43,821 nt of DNA from Paraburkholderia sp. SG-MS1 (GCF_012275575.1 NZ_NPIH01000113.1:1-43821), one strand, 5' to 3'; counted from the stretch's first letter, positions 1 to 9,111 are shown. Notes: generated by a model from the letters alone, not told the origin. Numbers and translations: made by a program.

Positions 1-422
1 CGCGCGCTCAACGCCTGACCCAACGCCCGCGCCGCCGCCACGCCGAGCACCGCCCCATCCACGCCGACCGTGCCGCCCCTCGCCACGTTCTGCGCAAGCC
101 ATTCGAAATGCGGCGAGGTCTGCTGACCGCCGGTCATCTTCATTAATTGCACGCCGGTGCCGGTTAATTGCGCGCTAGCCTGTTCCCAATAGCGGCTGTC
201 CGTCCAGACGCCGGCGAAGTCGGCGGTGACGATCAGCGTGCCGGCTGAGCCGGTGAAGCCGGACAGCCACTGACGGCCTTGCCAGCGCTCAGGCAGATAC
301 TCGGACAGGTGCGGGTCCGCGGACGGCACCAGATAGGCGGCGACGCCTTCGCGCGCCATCGCGCTGCGCAGGCTCGCGAGCCGTTCGGGGATGGAGGAAG
401 TTTCGGGGAGTCGGGCATTCAT
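1..422 (-). CDS. pepP: Xaa-Pro aminopeptidase, N-terminal part (cut by window edge)
   Basis: Cytosolic M24B-family metallopeptidase that removes an N-terminal residue preceding proline. Only the first 140 codons are present; the gene runs off the left edge. The visible part is the creatinase-type N-terminal domain: it starts MNARLPETSS and contains AYLVPSADPHLSEYLP (about residues 30-45), SGFTGSAGTLIV (about 53-64) and WTDSRYWEQA (about 72-81), all typical of this family. The metal-binding catalytic domain lies outside the window. The ATG at 420-422 follows AGGTG six bases upstream. The stop of the YeaQ-like gene is only 19 bp upstream on the same strand, so the two may be co-transcribed. Family assignment is firm; the exact paralogue cannot be fixed from a fragment. 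Confidence 0.85.
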   Translation of the reverse strand, partial: MNARLPETSSIPERLASLRSAMAREGVAAYLVPSADPHLSEYLPERWQGRQWLSGFTGSAGTLIVTADFAGVWTDSRYWEQASAQLTGTGVQLMKMTGGQQTSPHFEWLAQNVARGGTVGVDGAVLGVAAARALGQALSA

Positions 423-441
423 GGGAGTCACCTGCAAAGAT

Positions 442-696
442 TCATCGACGGGAAAGCAACCCGAGCGTCGCGGCAACGGCGATTACCGCGATGGCGGTGC
501 ATACCGGCCATTCCAGTGTATCGCCGTCATGAAAGAGACCGGTCACGTTGCCGGCCATGCGCGCGACGCTCGTGCCGAGCACGCCGGCCAGCAGCGCCAT
601 CCACCAACGCGCGCGGCTCGCGCGGCGCAACGGATGCAGCCACCAGCCCGCCAGTCCGATCGCCACCCCCAACACGATGATGCCGGGCCAACCCAT
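442..696 (-). CDS. small GlsB/YeaQ/YmgE-like membrane protein
   Basis: An 84-residue, very hydrophobic protein with three predicted membrane segments: near residues 3-20, 31-47 and 62-80. It opens MGWPGIIVLGVAIGLAGW and has a glycine-patterned LLAGVLGTSVARMAG middle helix, resembling the transglycosylase-associated (YeaQ/YmgE) family of stress-linked inner-membrane proteins, whose molecular role is unclear. I chose the ATG at 696 because GAGA lies about eight bases upstream and the family starts there. A longer frame begins at a TTG at 741 and would add 15 polar residues. Family assignment is by pattern only. An imperfect alternative is an unrelated small membrane protein. Confidence 0.55.
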   Translation of the reverse strand: MGWPGIIVLGVAIGLAGWWLHPLRRASRARWWMALLAGVLGTSVARMAGNVTGLFHDGDTLEWPVCTAIAVIAVAATLGLLSRR

Positions 697-900
697 TAGC
701 GGCCGATCTCGCGCACTTTCAGATTTGTCTGATATTCGCAAGGGGGCAACACAGCTAGCATTTTTGTCTCATTAACTTTAGGAAGTTCAGCACGGCGCTT
801 TCCGCATAGCGGTTGAGTTTAGGGGTCGGGATGATGTTAGGCAAGCCGCAAACTGTGCGGAAAAATCCAACTCCCGGTCGTTGCCAGCTGAAGCCGCGCC

Positions 901-1611
901 ATGCGAATCGCCCTCATCGAACCGGATGTGCAACACGCCAAACTGGTCGAGCGGCTGATCTTCGCGGGCGGCCATGTGTGCCAGCCGTTCATTGCCAGCG
1001 CGCCCTTCCTGCAGCGTGCCGCCGACGAGTTCTTCGATCTTCTGATCACCGCCAGCTGGGCCGGCGACCATTGCGCCGAAGACGTGATCGCGCGAGCCCG
1101 CTCCATCCTGCCGAGCCTGCCGGTCATCGTGCTGATGTCGGCGCCGCGCGAAAGCCAGATCGTCGCCGCATTACACGCCGGCGCCGACGATTGCCTCAAC
1201 AAACCGGTTCGCGGCCCGGAAATGCTGGCCCGGGTGGACGCGCTGCTGCGCCGAGCGGGCCTGCGGCGGCCGGCCAACCGGCGACGGGACACGATCGGCG
1301 GCTATGCATTCGACACCGCGCATTTCGCCGTCACCTTCCGCGGACTGACAGTCATCCTGACCCCCAAGGAATTCCGCCTCGCGCTGCTGCTGTTCAACAA
1401 TCTGGCACGCCCCGTGTCGCGCGCGCATATCCTCGAAACCGTCTGGGCGCGCCGCCGCGACGTCAAGTCGCGCACCATCGACACGCACGCCTCGCGGGTT
1501 CGCAGCAAATTGCAGCTCCGCCCTGAACTCGGCTATGCCCTCACTCCGGTGTACGGCTACGGCTATCAGCTCGACACGATCCCGCCAGAGGCCGTCGCCG
1601 AGGCGGATTGA
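901..1611 (+). CDS. OmpR-type response regulator with degenerate receiver domain
   Basis: A 236-residue protein with an N-terminal receiver (about 1-115) and a C-terminal winged-helix DNA-binding domain (about 130-228; LTPKEFRLALLL, SRAHILETVW, RTIDTHASRVRSKL, YGYGYQL), the layout of OmpR/PhoB transcription factors. In the receiver the acidic pocket is kept (E7, D9), as are the Thr/Ser position (S80) and the conserved Lys (K101 in CLNKPV). The strand that normally ends in the phospho-accepting Asp reads FFDLLITASW, so that position (residue 51) is Ala. It therefore probably works without Asp phosphorylation, or binds DNA constitutively. No histidine kinase gene is adjacent. The ATG at 901 fits the start of the receiver fold, though no strong ribosome site is seen. 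Targets are unknown; hemA lies 74 bp downstream. Confidence 0.85.
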   Translation: MRIALIEPDVQHAKLVERLIFAGGHVCQPFIASAPFLQRAADEFFDLLITASWAGDHCAEDVIARARSILPSLPVIVLMSAPRESQIVAALHAGADDCLNKPVRGPEMLARVDALLRRAGLRRPANRRRDTIGGYAFDTAHFAVTFRGLTVILTPKEFRLALLLFNNLARPVSRAHILETVWARRRDVKSRTIDTHASRVRSKLQLRPELGYALTPVYGYGYQLDTIPPEAVAEAD

Positions 1612-1653
1612 AGGCGGCTTGACGGGTCCAGGATGTAAGAATCGTGAAAACGC

Positions 1654-1659
1654 TATAAT
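1654..1659 (+). promoter_or_regulatory. -10 element upstream of hemA
   Basis: A perfect TATAAT lies 27 bp before the hemA ATG. No good -35 hexamer is seen at 16-18 bp spacing, and a TTGACG at 1619-1624 is too far away. If used, the leader would be only about 20 nt. No Shine-Dalgarno sequence is visible before hemA. Confidence 0.45.
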
Positions 1660-1685
1660 ATTGGGCTAAATCATAGCTCCCCAAA

Positions 1686-2972
1686 ATGCAGCTCCTAACG
1701 ATCGGAATCAATCACCACACTGCGCCTGTCGCCTTGCGCGAACGCGTGGCGTTTCCGCTCGAACAAATCAAGCCTGCACTGGACACGTTCAAGAGCGTCT
1801 GGCTCGGCCGCACGGCTCGCACGGCGCCGGAAGCGGCGATTCTGTCCACTTGCAACCGCACCGAACTCTACTGCGCCACCGACGATCAGGCCGCGCGCGA
1901 AGCCGCGATCCAGTGGTTTTCCAGGTATCACAAGCTGCCCATCGACGAACTCGCGCCGCACGTCTACGCGCTGCCGCAGTCGGAAGCTGTGCGCCACGCG
2001 TTCCGCGTCGCGTCGGGGCTCGACTCCATGGTGCTCGGTGAGACGCAGATTGTCGGACAAATGAAGGACGCGGTTCGCACCGCGTCCGAAGCCGGCGCAC
2101 TCGGCACCTATCTGAACCAGTTGTTCCAGCGCACCTTCGCCGTCGCGAAGGAAGTGCGCAGCACGACGGAAATCGGCGCGCAGTCGGTTTCCATGGCCGC
2201 CGCCGCAGTGCGACTCGCCCAGCGGATTTTTGACAAGGTCTCGAACCAGCGCGTGCTGTTCATCGGCGCGGGCGAAATGATTGAATTGTGCGCGACGCAC
2301 TTCGCCGCGCAGCATCCGCGTGAGCTGGTGGTCGCCAATCGTACGGCCGAGCGCGGTTCGCGGCTCGCCGAACGCTTCAACGGCCGGGCTATTCCGCTCT
2401 CGGAGCTGCCGGCGCGGATGCACGAGTTCGACATCATCGTGTCGTGCACCGCGTCCACATTGCCGATCATCGGGCTCGGCGCGGTCGAGCGGGCAGTCAA
2501 AGCGCGCCGTCACCGGCCCATTTTCATGGTCGACCTCGCCGTGCCGCGCGATATCGAGCCCGAAGCCGGCCAGCTCGAAGACGTCTTCCTGTACACCGTC
2601 GACGACCTCGGCGCGATCGTCCGCGAAGGCAATGCGTCGCGGCAAGCCGCGGTCGCGCAGGCCGAAGCGATCATCGAAACGCGTGTGCAGAATTTCATGC
2701 AGTGGCTCGACGCGCGCAGCATCGTGCCGGTGATCCGTCACATGCATACGCAGGCCGACGTGCTGCGCCGCGCCGAAGTCGAGCGTGCGCAGAAGATGCT
2801 CGCGCGCGGCGACGACCCCGCCGCAGTCCTCGAAGCGCTGTCGCAAGCGCTCACCAACAAGCTGATCCACGGCCCGACGCACGCGCTCAATCGCGCAAGC
2901 GGCGATAACCGCGACACGCTCATCGAACTGATGAGCGGTTTCTACAAGCACTCCGGTTCCACCGAGCGTTAG
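1686..2972 (+). CDS. hemA: glutamyl-tRNA reductase
   Basis: Reduces the glutamate on Glu-tRNA(Glu) to glutamate-1-semialdehyde with NADPH, the first committed step of C5-pathway haem synthesis in the cytosol. It has 428 residues, the usual length. The N-terminal catalytic domain begins [19 protein letters not shown] and carries the nucleophilic Cys in [10 protein letters not shown] (C56), followed by the family motif [13 protein letters not shown]. The NADPH-binding domain carries VLFIGAGEM, and the C-terminal helical dimerisation region follows. It is followed after 123 bp by prfA and then prmC on the same strand, an order shared with many proteobacteria. A TATAAT lies just upstream. Identification is secure. 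Confidence 0.98.
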   Translation: MQLLTIGINHHTAPVALRERVAFPLEQIKPALDTFKSVWLGRTARTAPEAAILSTCNRTELYCATDDQAAREAAIQWFSRYHKLPIDELAPHVYALPQSEAVRHAFRVASGLDSMVLGETQIVGQMKDAVRTASEAGALGTYLNQLFQRTFAVAKEVRSTTEIGAQSVSMAAAAVRLAQRIFDKVSNQRVLFIGAGEMIELCATHFAAQHPRELVVANRTAERGSRLAERFNGRAIPLSELPARMHEFDIIVSCTASTLPIIGLGAVERAVKARRHRPIFMVDLAVPRDIEPEAGQLEDVFLYTVDDLGAIVREGNASRQAAVAQAEAIIETRVQNFMQWLDARSIVPVIRHMHTQADVLRRAEVERAQKMLARGDDPAAVLEALSQALTNKLIHGPTHALNRASGDNRDTLIELMSGFYKHSGSTER

Positions 2973-3095
2973 CGGCGCAGCCAGCGCCGCGCTGTCCGCG
3001 CCGCCCGCGAGTGGCGCGCGACGTGCTCCCGATCAGGGCATCCGCCCACTCCCCTAGTCGCCGTCCTTGCCGGAGCCCGCTCCGAAACCCGTCCG

Positions 3096-4178
3096 ATGAA
3101 AACGAGCATGCAACGCAAGCTCGACCAGCTCACCACGCGGCTGGCCGAACTGAACGACCTGTTGAGCCGCGAGGACATCACCTCGAACCTCGATCAATAC
3201 CGCAAGCTCACGCGCGAGCACGCCGAGCTCGGGCCGGTGGTCGAGCATTACGCGCTGTGGCGCGAGGCGCGCAGCGACGAGGAAACCGCCGAGGAACTGC
3301 TGGCGGACACGTCGATGCGCGACTTCGCGGAAGATGAAATTCGCGCGGCGCGCGACCGGATGGAGCAGCTCGGCGCGGAGCTGCAGAAAATGCTGCTGCC
3401 GAAAGATCCGAACGACGACCGCAATATCTTCGTCGAAATCCGTGCGGGCACGGGCGGCGACGAGTCCGCTCTGTTTGCGGGCGATCTGCTGCGCATGTAT
3501 CTGCGCTTTGCCGAGCGCAATCGCTGGCAGGTCGAGATGATGTCGGCGAGCGAATCGGATCTCGGCGGCTACAAGGAAGTGATCGTGCGGATCGCCGGCG
3601 AAGCCGCGTATTCGAAGCTGAAGTTCGAGTCAGGCGGACATCGCGTGCAGCGCGTACCGGCCACCGAAACGCAGGGCCGCATTCACACGTCTGCGTGCAC
3701 GGTCGCGGTGATGCCCGAGGCTGACGAAATCGGCGAAGTCGAGATCAATCCCGCCGATCTTCGCATCGACACGTTCCGCGCGTCCGGCGCGGGCGGGCAG
3801 CACATCAACAAGACCGACTCCGCGGTGCGCGTCACGCACTTGCCGACCGGCATCGTCGTCGAGTGTCAGGACGACCGCTCGCAGCACAAGAACAAGGACC
3901 GCGCGCTGAAGGTGCTGGCCGCGCGCATCAAGGACAAGCAGTCGCACGAACAGCATGCAAAGGAAGCCGCCACCCGCAAGAGTCTGATCGGCTCGGGCGA
4001 CCGTTCGGAGCGGATTCGCACGTACAATTTCCCGCAAGGGCGGCTGACCGATCACCGGATCAACCTGACGCTGTATCGGCTCGACGCGATCATGGATGGA
4101 GATCTCGACGAACTGATCGCGGCGCTCGTCAGCGAGCATCAGGCAGAGTTGCTGGCCTCGCTAGGCGACGCGGACTGA
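3096..4178 (+). CDS. prfA: peptide chain release factor 1
   Basis: Recognises UAA and UAG stop codons in the ribosomal A site and triggers peptidyl-tRNA hydrolysis. It has 360 residues, the standard RF1 length. The codon-recognition motif PAT is at residues 188-190 (the RF1 form; RF2 has SPF), and the catalytic GGQ is at 233-235 within [16 protein letters not shown]. The ATG at 3096 (MKTSMQRKL) matches the usual RF1 start; an internal ATG four codons later is possible. PrmC, encoded 5 bp downstream, methylates the glutamine of this GGQ, so the pair is functionally and physically coupled. Identification is secure. Confidence 0.98.
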   Translation: MKTSMQRKLDQLTTRLAELNDLLSREDITSNLDQYRKLTREHAELGPVVEHYALWREARSDEETAEELLADTSMRDFAEDEIRAARDRMEQLGAELQKMLLPKDPNDDRNIFVEIRAGTGGDESALFAGDLLRMYLRFAERNRWQVEMMSASESDLGGYKEVIVRIAGEAAYSKLKFESGGHRVQRVPATETQGRIHTSACTVAVMPEADEIGEVEINPADLRIDTFRASGAGGQHINKTDSAVRVTHLPTGIVVECQDDRSQHKNKDRALKVLAARIKDKQSHEQHAKEAATRKSLIGSGDRSERIRTYNFPQGRLTDHRINLTLYRLDAIMDGDLDELIAALVSEHQAELLASLGDAD

Positions 4179-4183
4179 CACCG

Positions 4184-5092
4184 ATGATGCCCGCCACGCC
4201 AGACAACCCCGCCGACCGGGCGACCCCGGCCACGGCCAGCACGCCCGCCGCGCTGCTGCGCGCCTCGCCGCTGCCGCCGCTCGAAGCGCGGATTCTGCTC
4301 GCGCACGTGCTCGGCTGGCGGCACACGCAATTGATCACGCGCAGCGATGAAGCGCTCGACAGCGCGAGCGGCGAGCGTTACCTGACACTGCAAGCGCGGC
4401 GCGTGGCCGGTGAGCCGGTCGCGCAACTGGTCGGCGCGCGGGAATTTTTCGGGCTGGATTTCGAAGTCACGCCGGATGTGCTGATTCCGCGTCCCGAGAC
4501 TGAATTGCTGGTCGAAACCGCGCTGGCGGCGATGGAAAACATCGCGGGGCCACGCGTGCTCGATCTCGGCACCGGCACCGGCGCGATTGCCGTGGCGATT
4601 GCCTCGACGCGACCCGATGCGCGGGTCTGGGCGCTCGACCGTTCAGCCGAAGCGCTGGCGGTGGCCGCGCGCAACGCCGCTCGCCTGCTGGACGCGAAAC
4701 GCCCGGGCGGCGCTATGACCTTGAAGCAAAGCGACTGGTACGACTCGCTCGACCCCGCACTGCGCTTCGACATCATTGTCAGCAATCCGCCGTATATCGC
4801 GAGCGGCGATCCGCATCTGTCGGAAGGCGATTTGCGTTTCGAGCCGCGCGGCGCGCTCACCGATGAAGCCGACGGGCTCAGCGCTATCCGCGTCATCGTC
4901 GCCGGTGCGCCCGCTCGCCTCGCCGGTCATGGCGCATTGTGGATCGAGCACGGCTACGATCAGGCCGAAGCCGTGCGCGAATTGCTAACCGCACAAGGCT
5001 TCGCGCAAGTGCGCTCGCAGTACGATCTCGCCGGTATCGAGCGGATCAGCGGCGGGCGGCTCCGAGATCAGGCGCCCGCATGCGCTGAATAA
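4184..5092 (+). CDS. prmC: release factor glutamine N5-methyltransferase
   Basis: Methylates the GGQ glutamine of release factors using S-adenosylmethionine. The 302-residue protein has an N-terminal helical substrate domain (about 20-85) and a class I methyltransferase domain with motif [13 protein letters not shown] (125-136) and the catalytic NPPY at 201-204. It begins at one of two consecutive ATGs (4184 or 4187), 5 bp after the prfA stop, which suggests translational coupling. The frame is open further upstream through prfA, but that extension is antisense-free filler and does not resemble the family. Identification is secure; the exact first Met is uncertain by one codon. Confidence 0.97.
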   Translation: MMPATPDNPADRATPATASTPAALLRASPLPPLEARILLAHVLGWRHTQLITRSDEALDSASGERYLTLQARRVAGEPVAQLVGAREFFGLDFEVTPDVLIPRPETELLVETALAAMENIAGPRVLDLGTGTGAIAVAIASTRPDARVWALDRSAEALAVAARNAARLLDAKRPGGAMTLKQSDWYDSLDPALRFDIIVSNPPYIASGDPHLSEGDLRFEPRGALTDEADGLSAIRVIVAGAPARLAGHGALWIEHGYDQAEAVRELLTAQGFAQVRSQYDLAGIERISGGRLRDQAPACAE

Positions 5093-5193
5093 CCACAGTC
5101 GACGCACGGGCAACGCGCCCCTCGGCCGGCCGTACCGAAATCCGCTATCATTTCAGCCTATTCCCTACACATCACGGAACCGCAAGGTCAGTC

Positions 5194-5505
5194 ATGGATA
5201 CGCAACAACGCATCAAGCAAATCGTCGACGAAAACAACGTCGTCCTCTTCATGAAGGGCACCGCCCAGTTCCCGATGTGCGGCTTCTCCGGCCGCGCCAT
5301 CCAGATTCTGAAAGCGTGTGGCGTCGGTGAGCTCAAGACCGTCAACGTCCTCGAAGACGACGAAGTCCGCCAGGGCATCAAGACGTTCTCGAACTGGCCG
5401 ACCATTCCGCAGCTTTACGTGAAGGGCGAGTTCATCGGCGGCTCGGACATCATGATGGAAATGTACGAATCCGGCGAACTGCAGCAACTGTTCGCCGCGG
5501 CCTGA
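5194..5505 (+). CDS. grxD: monothiol glutaredoxin, Grx4 type
   Basis: A 103-residue thioredoxin-fold protein of the monothiol class, with the active-site motif CGFS at residues 29-32 in [11 protein letters not shown]. The glutathione-binding segments WPTIPQLYV and GGSDIMMEM follow. This class binds a [2Fe-2S] cluster with glutathione, often together with a BolA partner, and takes part in iron-sulphur cluster delivery. A BolA-family gene is encoded in this window at 40312-40551, but far away. AAGG lies before the ATG. A TATCAT at 5146-5151 could be a -10 box, but its -35 is poor. Confidence 0.96.
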   Translation: MDTQQRIKQIVDENNVVLFMKGTAQFPMCGFSGRAIQILKACGVGELKTVNVLEDDEVRQGIKTFSNWPTIPQLYVKGEFIGGSDIMMEMYESGELQQLFAAA

Positions 5506-5549
5506 GCGGCCCCTGCCGTTCCGTTTATCCCGATAAGGCGCCGCGAGCC

Positions 5550-6149
5550 ATGGAAATACGCGCTGCGGCGCCACGCCGGCTGATCGTCGCGATCACCGGC
5601 GCGACCGGCGCCATTTACGGCATCCGGTTGCTCGAGACGCTGCGCAGGCTCGGCGGCGTCGAGAGCCATCTGCTGATTTCAAGCGCGGGCTGGCTCAATA
5701 TCCAGCATGAACTTCAGTTGAGCAAGGAAGACGTGCATCCTCTCGCGGATGTCGTCCATTCGGTGCGCGATGTCGGCGCGAGCATCGCGTCCGGCTCGTT
5801 CGCCACCGACGGCATGGTGGTCGCCCCCTGCTCGATGAAGACGCTCGCAAGCGTCGCGCACGGCTTCTCCGACAACCTGATCACCCGCGCCGCCGACGTC
5901 ACGCTCAAGGAGCGTCGCCGCCTCGTGTTGCTCGTTCGCGAGACGCCGTTCAATCTCGCGCATCTGCGCAATATGACGGCCGTCACCGAAATGGGCGGCG
6001 TGATCTTCCCGCCGCTGCCTGCGTTCTACAACCAACCGGCCTCGGTCGACGAAATGGTCGATCACACTGTCGCGCGCGTGCTGGACCTGTTCGCGCTCGG
6101 CCCGGCTTTGTCGCGTTCGTGGACGGGATTGCGCGACGCTCAGCCGTAG
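5550..6149 (+). CDS. ubiX: flavin prenyltransferase UbiX
   Basis: Attaches a dimethylallyl group to FMN to make the prenylated flavin cofactor required by UbiD decarboxylase in ubiquinone synthesis. It has 199 residues, normal for the family. The Rossmann-like flavin-binding start LIVAITGATGAIYGIRLLE (about 11-29) and the signature RETPFNLAHLRNM (about 130-142) are clear. It starts 44 bp after grxD on the same strand and is probably co-transcribed with it. UbiD is not in this window. Identification is secure. Confidence 0.96.
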   Translation: MEIRAAAPRRLIVAITGATGAIYGIRLLETLRRLGGVESHLLISSAGWLNIQHELQLSKEDVHPLADVVHSVRDVGASIASGSFATDGMVVAPCSMKTLASVAHGFSDNLITRAADVTLKERRRLVLLVRETPFNLAHLRNMTAVTEMGGVIFPPLPAFYNQPASVDEMVDHTVARVLDLFALGPALSRSWTGLRDAQP

Positions 6150-6189
6150 CAGACGTCCTCCTACCGCCTCCCGGTGGACGGCGCGCCTG

Positions 6190-6269
6190 AATTGATAACA
6201 ACGGCGACACAATCAATTCTCTTTTGGATCGTTTATCAAACGATGGTGCGGGTCTATATTGATAGCAAC
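6190..6269. promoter_or_regulatory. cluster of operator-like repeats before the DODA dioxygenase gene
   Basis: Three overlapping patterns lie in 80 bp. The first is an inverted repeat AATTGAT (6190-6196) / ATCAATT (6212-6218). The second is a palindrome ATCGTTT-ATC-AAACGAT (6228-6244). The third is a direct repeat ATTGATARCAAC at 6191-6202 and 6258-6269. TATATT at 6255-6260 could be a -10 box. The arrangement looks like binding sites for a dimeric regulator, but no regulator gene is adjacent and none is recognised. Confidence 0.35.
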
Positions 6270-6308
6270 CCAACTTCTGCGCCGTATCCTCGCGACTGCG
6301 TTGCTGCC

Positions 6309-7094
6309 ATGATCCGCCTACCCTCGCTTTTCCTGTCCCACGGCGCGCCGACGCTGCCGATCGATCCGTCGATGCCGTCCGCGGAGTTCGGCATATTAGG
6401 TGCGCAGCTGCCGCGTCCGGAAGCCGTACTGATGCTGTCCGCCCATTGGGGCACCGCGCATGCGCTCGCGAGCACGGCCACGACGCCGGAAACCATCCAC
6501 GACTTCTACGGCTTTCCGCGTCAGTTGTATGAAATTCAGTACCCGGCGCCGGGCGCGCCCGATGTCGCGCGCCGCGCCGCCGCGCTGCTCGGCGAAAACG
6601 GTATCCTCGCGGACACCCAGCCGCACGGGCTCGACCACGGCGCGTGGGTACCGATGCTGCTGATGTTCCCGCACGCGGACCTGCCGGTCGCGCAGTTGTC
6701 GATCCAGCCGCACATGGACGCCGCGCATCATTTCCGCGTGGGCCGCGCGCTGCGCGCGTTGAAAGTCGATGGTGTGATGGTGATCGGCTCCGGCCAGATC
6801 ACGCACAATCTGCGCGCCGCCGATTTCTCCGCGCGCCCGGAAGATGCCGATCCGCGCGTGACCGAGTTCACGGACTGGTTCGAAACGAAACTTGCCGCGC
6901 ATGATATTGACGCGCTGCTCGACTACCGACGCCAGGCGCCGCACGCTGTGCTGATGCATCCCACCGACGAGCATCTGCTGCCCGTATTCGCCGCATTGGG
7001 CGCGGCGGACGACGATTATTCGCTGACCATCCAGTCGCTCGGCACTTATCAGCGCTCGCTCGCGATGACGAACTACGTGTTCGGCAACGCCTGA
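6309..7094 (+). CDS. 4,5-DOPA extradiol dioxygenase-like protein (LigB superfamily)
   Basis: A 261-residue class III extradiol dioxygenase of the DODA/YgiD type, a small metalloenzyme clade that opens catechol rings such as L-DOPA in vitro; the natural substrate in bacteria is usually unknown. Candidate metal ligands and active-site histidines are H11 (FLSHGAPTLPID), H46 and H51 (SAHWGTAHA), the DHGAWVPM histidine and the PHMDAAHH region. The start at 6309 matches the family N-terminus (MIRLPSLFLSHGAP). The open frame continues 45 codons upstream through the repeat-rich promoter region and is not needed. It is followed by a bidirectional terminator. Confidence 0.88.
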   Translation: MIRLPSLFLSHGAPTLPIDPSMPSAEFGILGAQLPRPEAVLMLSAHWGTAHALASTATTPETIHDFYGFPRQLYEIQYPAPGAPDVARRAAALLGENGILADTQPHGLDHGAWVPMLLMFPHADLPVAQLSIQPHMDAAHHFRVGRALRALKVDGVMVIGSGQITHNLRAADFSARPEDADPRVTEFTDWFETKLAAHDIDALLDYRRQAPHAVLMHPTDEHLLPVFAALGAADDDYSLTIQSLGTYQRSLAMTNYVFGNA

Positions 7095-7139
7095 CCCCGG
7101 CGCCGGTAAGCAGCACGCCACTCCCGCGCGACAGCCAAC

Positions 7140-7175
7140 AAAAAAACCCGCCTGAGCGATTCAGACGGGCTTTTT
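7140..7175. terminator. bidirectional Rho-independent terminator
   Basis: The stem is CCCGCCTGA / TCAGACGGG (7147-7169) with a 5-nt loop. It is flanked by seven A on the left and five T on the right, so it can end both the dioxygenase transcript (plus) and the permease transcript (minus). The single C/A mismatch in the plus RNA becomes a G-U pair in the minus RNA, so the minus form is the better hairpin. Confidence 0.85.
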
Positions 7176-7224
7176 CTCGTCCCGGACCCCCACTGCGATC
7201 CGGCCGACAAGCTCAGCGCGGCGA

Positions 7225-8820
7225 CTAGTGCGCGCCCATGCCCTCGAGCACTTCGTCGTGAGTCCGACGCTCTTCCAGATACTCCGACCGGTAGCCGCTA
7301 TTGACGCCCCAGTAGTAGAACGCCAGCGAGAACGCGATCACCACCAGCATGTCCCAGCCGTACGGCAGGATGCCGAAACCGCCGAACTCCTTGCTGCCGA
7401 TCAGCGACAGAACCGCCATGATCGGCAGATAGGCGACCAGCCACCATGCCGCCTTCAGATCGCGGCCCCAGCCCGCAAAACCCGACTTCGCCTGGAAGTA
7501 GAAGTACACCGGCAACGCAACGACCATCAGCAGAATGATTTCGCCGGTCAGCGGCCATTTGGCCCAGTAAAGGATCAGCGACGCGCAAACGAACGCGAAC
7601 GGCGCGATCACCTTCATGCCGACGATGTGTAGCGGACGCTCGAGGTCCGTCGCCGCGCGGCGCAGCGCCATCAGGCTGATCGGCCCCGTCAGGTACGAGA
7701 TCACCGTGGCGACCGAAATCACCGCCGCCAGCGAGCTCCAGCCGCGGAAGAAGAACAGGAAAATGAATGACACGAACAGGTTGAACCACATTGCCTGACG
7801 CGGCACGCCATAGAACGGATGCACGTTGCCGAACATCTTCGGCATCGTGTTGTTCCGCTCCATGGCGTAGATCATGCGGGTGGTGGTCGCCATATAGGTC
7901 GTACCGGTGCCGCTCGGGCTGACGAAAGCATCGACGTACAGCAGGATCGCCAGCCAGTTCAGGTTCAACGCGATCGCGAGTTCAGCGAACGGCGACGCGA
8001 AGTTGAAGTGGCTCCAGCCCTTCATCACGTCGCTCGGGTTCACCGCGCCGATATACGCGATCTGCAACAGCACGTAGATCACCAGCGCCAGCAGGATCGA
8101 GCCGATCACCGCGAACGGTACGCTCTTGGCCGGATTGCGTGCTTCGCCAGCGAGGTTGATCGGGCTCTGGAAACCGTTGAACGCGAACACGATGCCGCTC
8201 GTCGCGACCGCCGTCAGCACCGACGACCAGCCGTACGGCGCGAACGTGCTTGTTTCGCCGAAGTTCTCCTTGTGAAAACCCGTCAGCATCAAGCCAAGGA
8301 TCGTCGCGCCGGGGATCAGGAACTTGAAGATCGTGATCGCCGAATTGGCGCGCGCGAACAGTTTGACGCCCCAATAGTTCAGCAGGAAGTAAATGATCAC
8401 GAGTCCCGCGGACAGCAATAATCCGTTAGTGGTTAATGATCCGTCAACGAAGAGCGCATGCGCCCACGCATAGGGCCATGTGCTCATGTATTGAATGGAT
8501 GCCTCTGCCTCGATCGGAATCACCGAAACGATCGCAATCCAGTTGGCCCACGCGCTGATAAAACCGACCAGCGCACCGTGCGAATAGCGCGCGTAGCGCA
8601 CCATACCGCCGGATTCCGGAAACATCGCACCGAGTTCCGCGTAGGTCAGAGCAATCGCGAGAATCACGACTGCGCCGATGACCCAGGCACAAATGGCAGC
8701 GGGACCGGCAATTTTGGCGGCCTTCCATGCGCCGAACAGCCAGCCCGATCCGATGATCGAGCCCAAGCCAGTCAGCAGCAGTGCGAACGGCCCGATGTTC
8801 CGTTGTATAGAACTTTTCAC
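7225..8820 (-). CDS. APC-family amino acid permease
   Basis: An inner-membrane amino acid transporter of 531 residues with about 12 or more hydrophobic segments. The N-terminal signature TGLGSIIGSGWLFG (about 17-30) is the unwound first-helix binding-site motif of the amino acid-polyamine-organocation superfamily. The overall sequence resembles proteins annotated as aspartate:proton symporters, but the substrate cannot be read from sequence. I place the start at the GTG 8818-8820 because AGGAGA precedes it by five bases. The longer ATG frame at 8913 would add 31 polar residues. An inverted repeat about 100 bp upstream may regulate it. The gene stands alone between two terminated units. Confidence 0.88.
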   Translation of the reverse strand: MKSSIQRNIGPFALLLTGLGSIIGSGWLFGAWKAAKIAGPAAICAWVIGAVVILAIALTYAELGAMFPESGGMVRYARYSHGALVGFISAWANWIAIVSVIPIEAEASIQYMSTWPYAWAHALFVDGSLTTNGLLLSAGLVIIYFLLNYWGVKLFARANSAITIFKFLIPGATILGLMLTGFHKENFGETSTFAPYGWSSVLTAVATSGIVFAFNGFQSPINLAGEARNPAKSVPFAVIGSILLALVIYVLLQIAYIGAVNPSDVMKGWSHFNFASPFAELAIALNLNWLAILLYVDAFVSPSGTGTTYMATTTRMIYAMERNNTMPKMFGNVHPFYGVPRQAMWFNLFVSFIFLFFFRGWSSLAAVISVATVISYLTGPISLMALRRAATDLERPLHIVGMKVIAPFAFVCASLILYWAKWPLTGEIILLMVVALPVYFYFQAKSGFAGWGRDLKAAWWLVAYLPIMAVLSLIGSKEFGGFGILPYGWDMLVVIAFSLAFYYWGVNSGYRSEYLEERRTHDEVLEGMGAH

Positions 8821-8920
8821 GTCTTCTCCTGTATCAGAACCATGTCGGCACCGCGTGACATCGCTTGTGGCGCTGGAGACGGGTGACGCGCATGCATTGC
8901 GCGGCGGACCCATTCCGACA

Positions 8921-8960
8921 GGTGCAACCGACGCGCGGCGCGTAGTTTAACGGTTGCACC
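8921..8960. promoter_or_regulatory. 10-bp inverted repeat upstream of the permease
   Basis: GGTGCAACCG (8921-8930) and CGGTTGCACC (8951-8960) form perfect 10-bp arms separated by 20 bp, centres 30 bp apart (about three helical turns). It lies about 100 bp before the permease GTG and 120 bp before the csp promoter. A regulator site or an mRNA hairpin are both possible. The remainder of 8821-9076 shows no gene. Confidence 0.35.
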
Positions 8961-9076
8961 GACTCGATGCAGCGAAACTAAGGGTTCTCCCTGACAAAAA
9001 GATCGAGGCGACAGCAAGGTTTGTAAGCAAAAACTGCGCCTACTCGTCAAATATGGGTAAAGAATCGACGATAGTG

Positions 9077-9105
9077 TTGACCTTCTCTCGAAATGGCCGT
9101 ATAAC
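9077..9105 (+). promoter_or_regulatory. sigma-70-type promoter of the cold-shock gene
   Basis: TTGACC (9077-9082) and TATAAC (9100-9105) are separated by exactly 17 bp, each one base from consensus. Transcription would begin near 9112, about 140 nt before the csp start codon. Confidence 0.75.
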
Positions 9106-9111
9106 GTTCGG

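Noticed and set aside
1695..2951. 418-codon open frame antisense to hemA
   Set aside because: A shadow of a GC-rich gene; no family features, while hemA on the other strand is certain.
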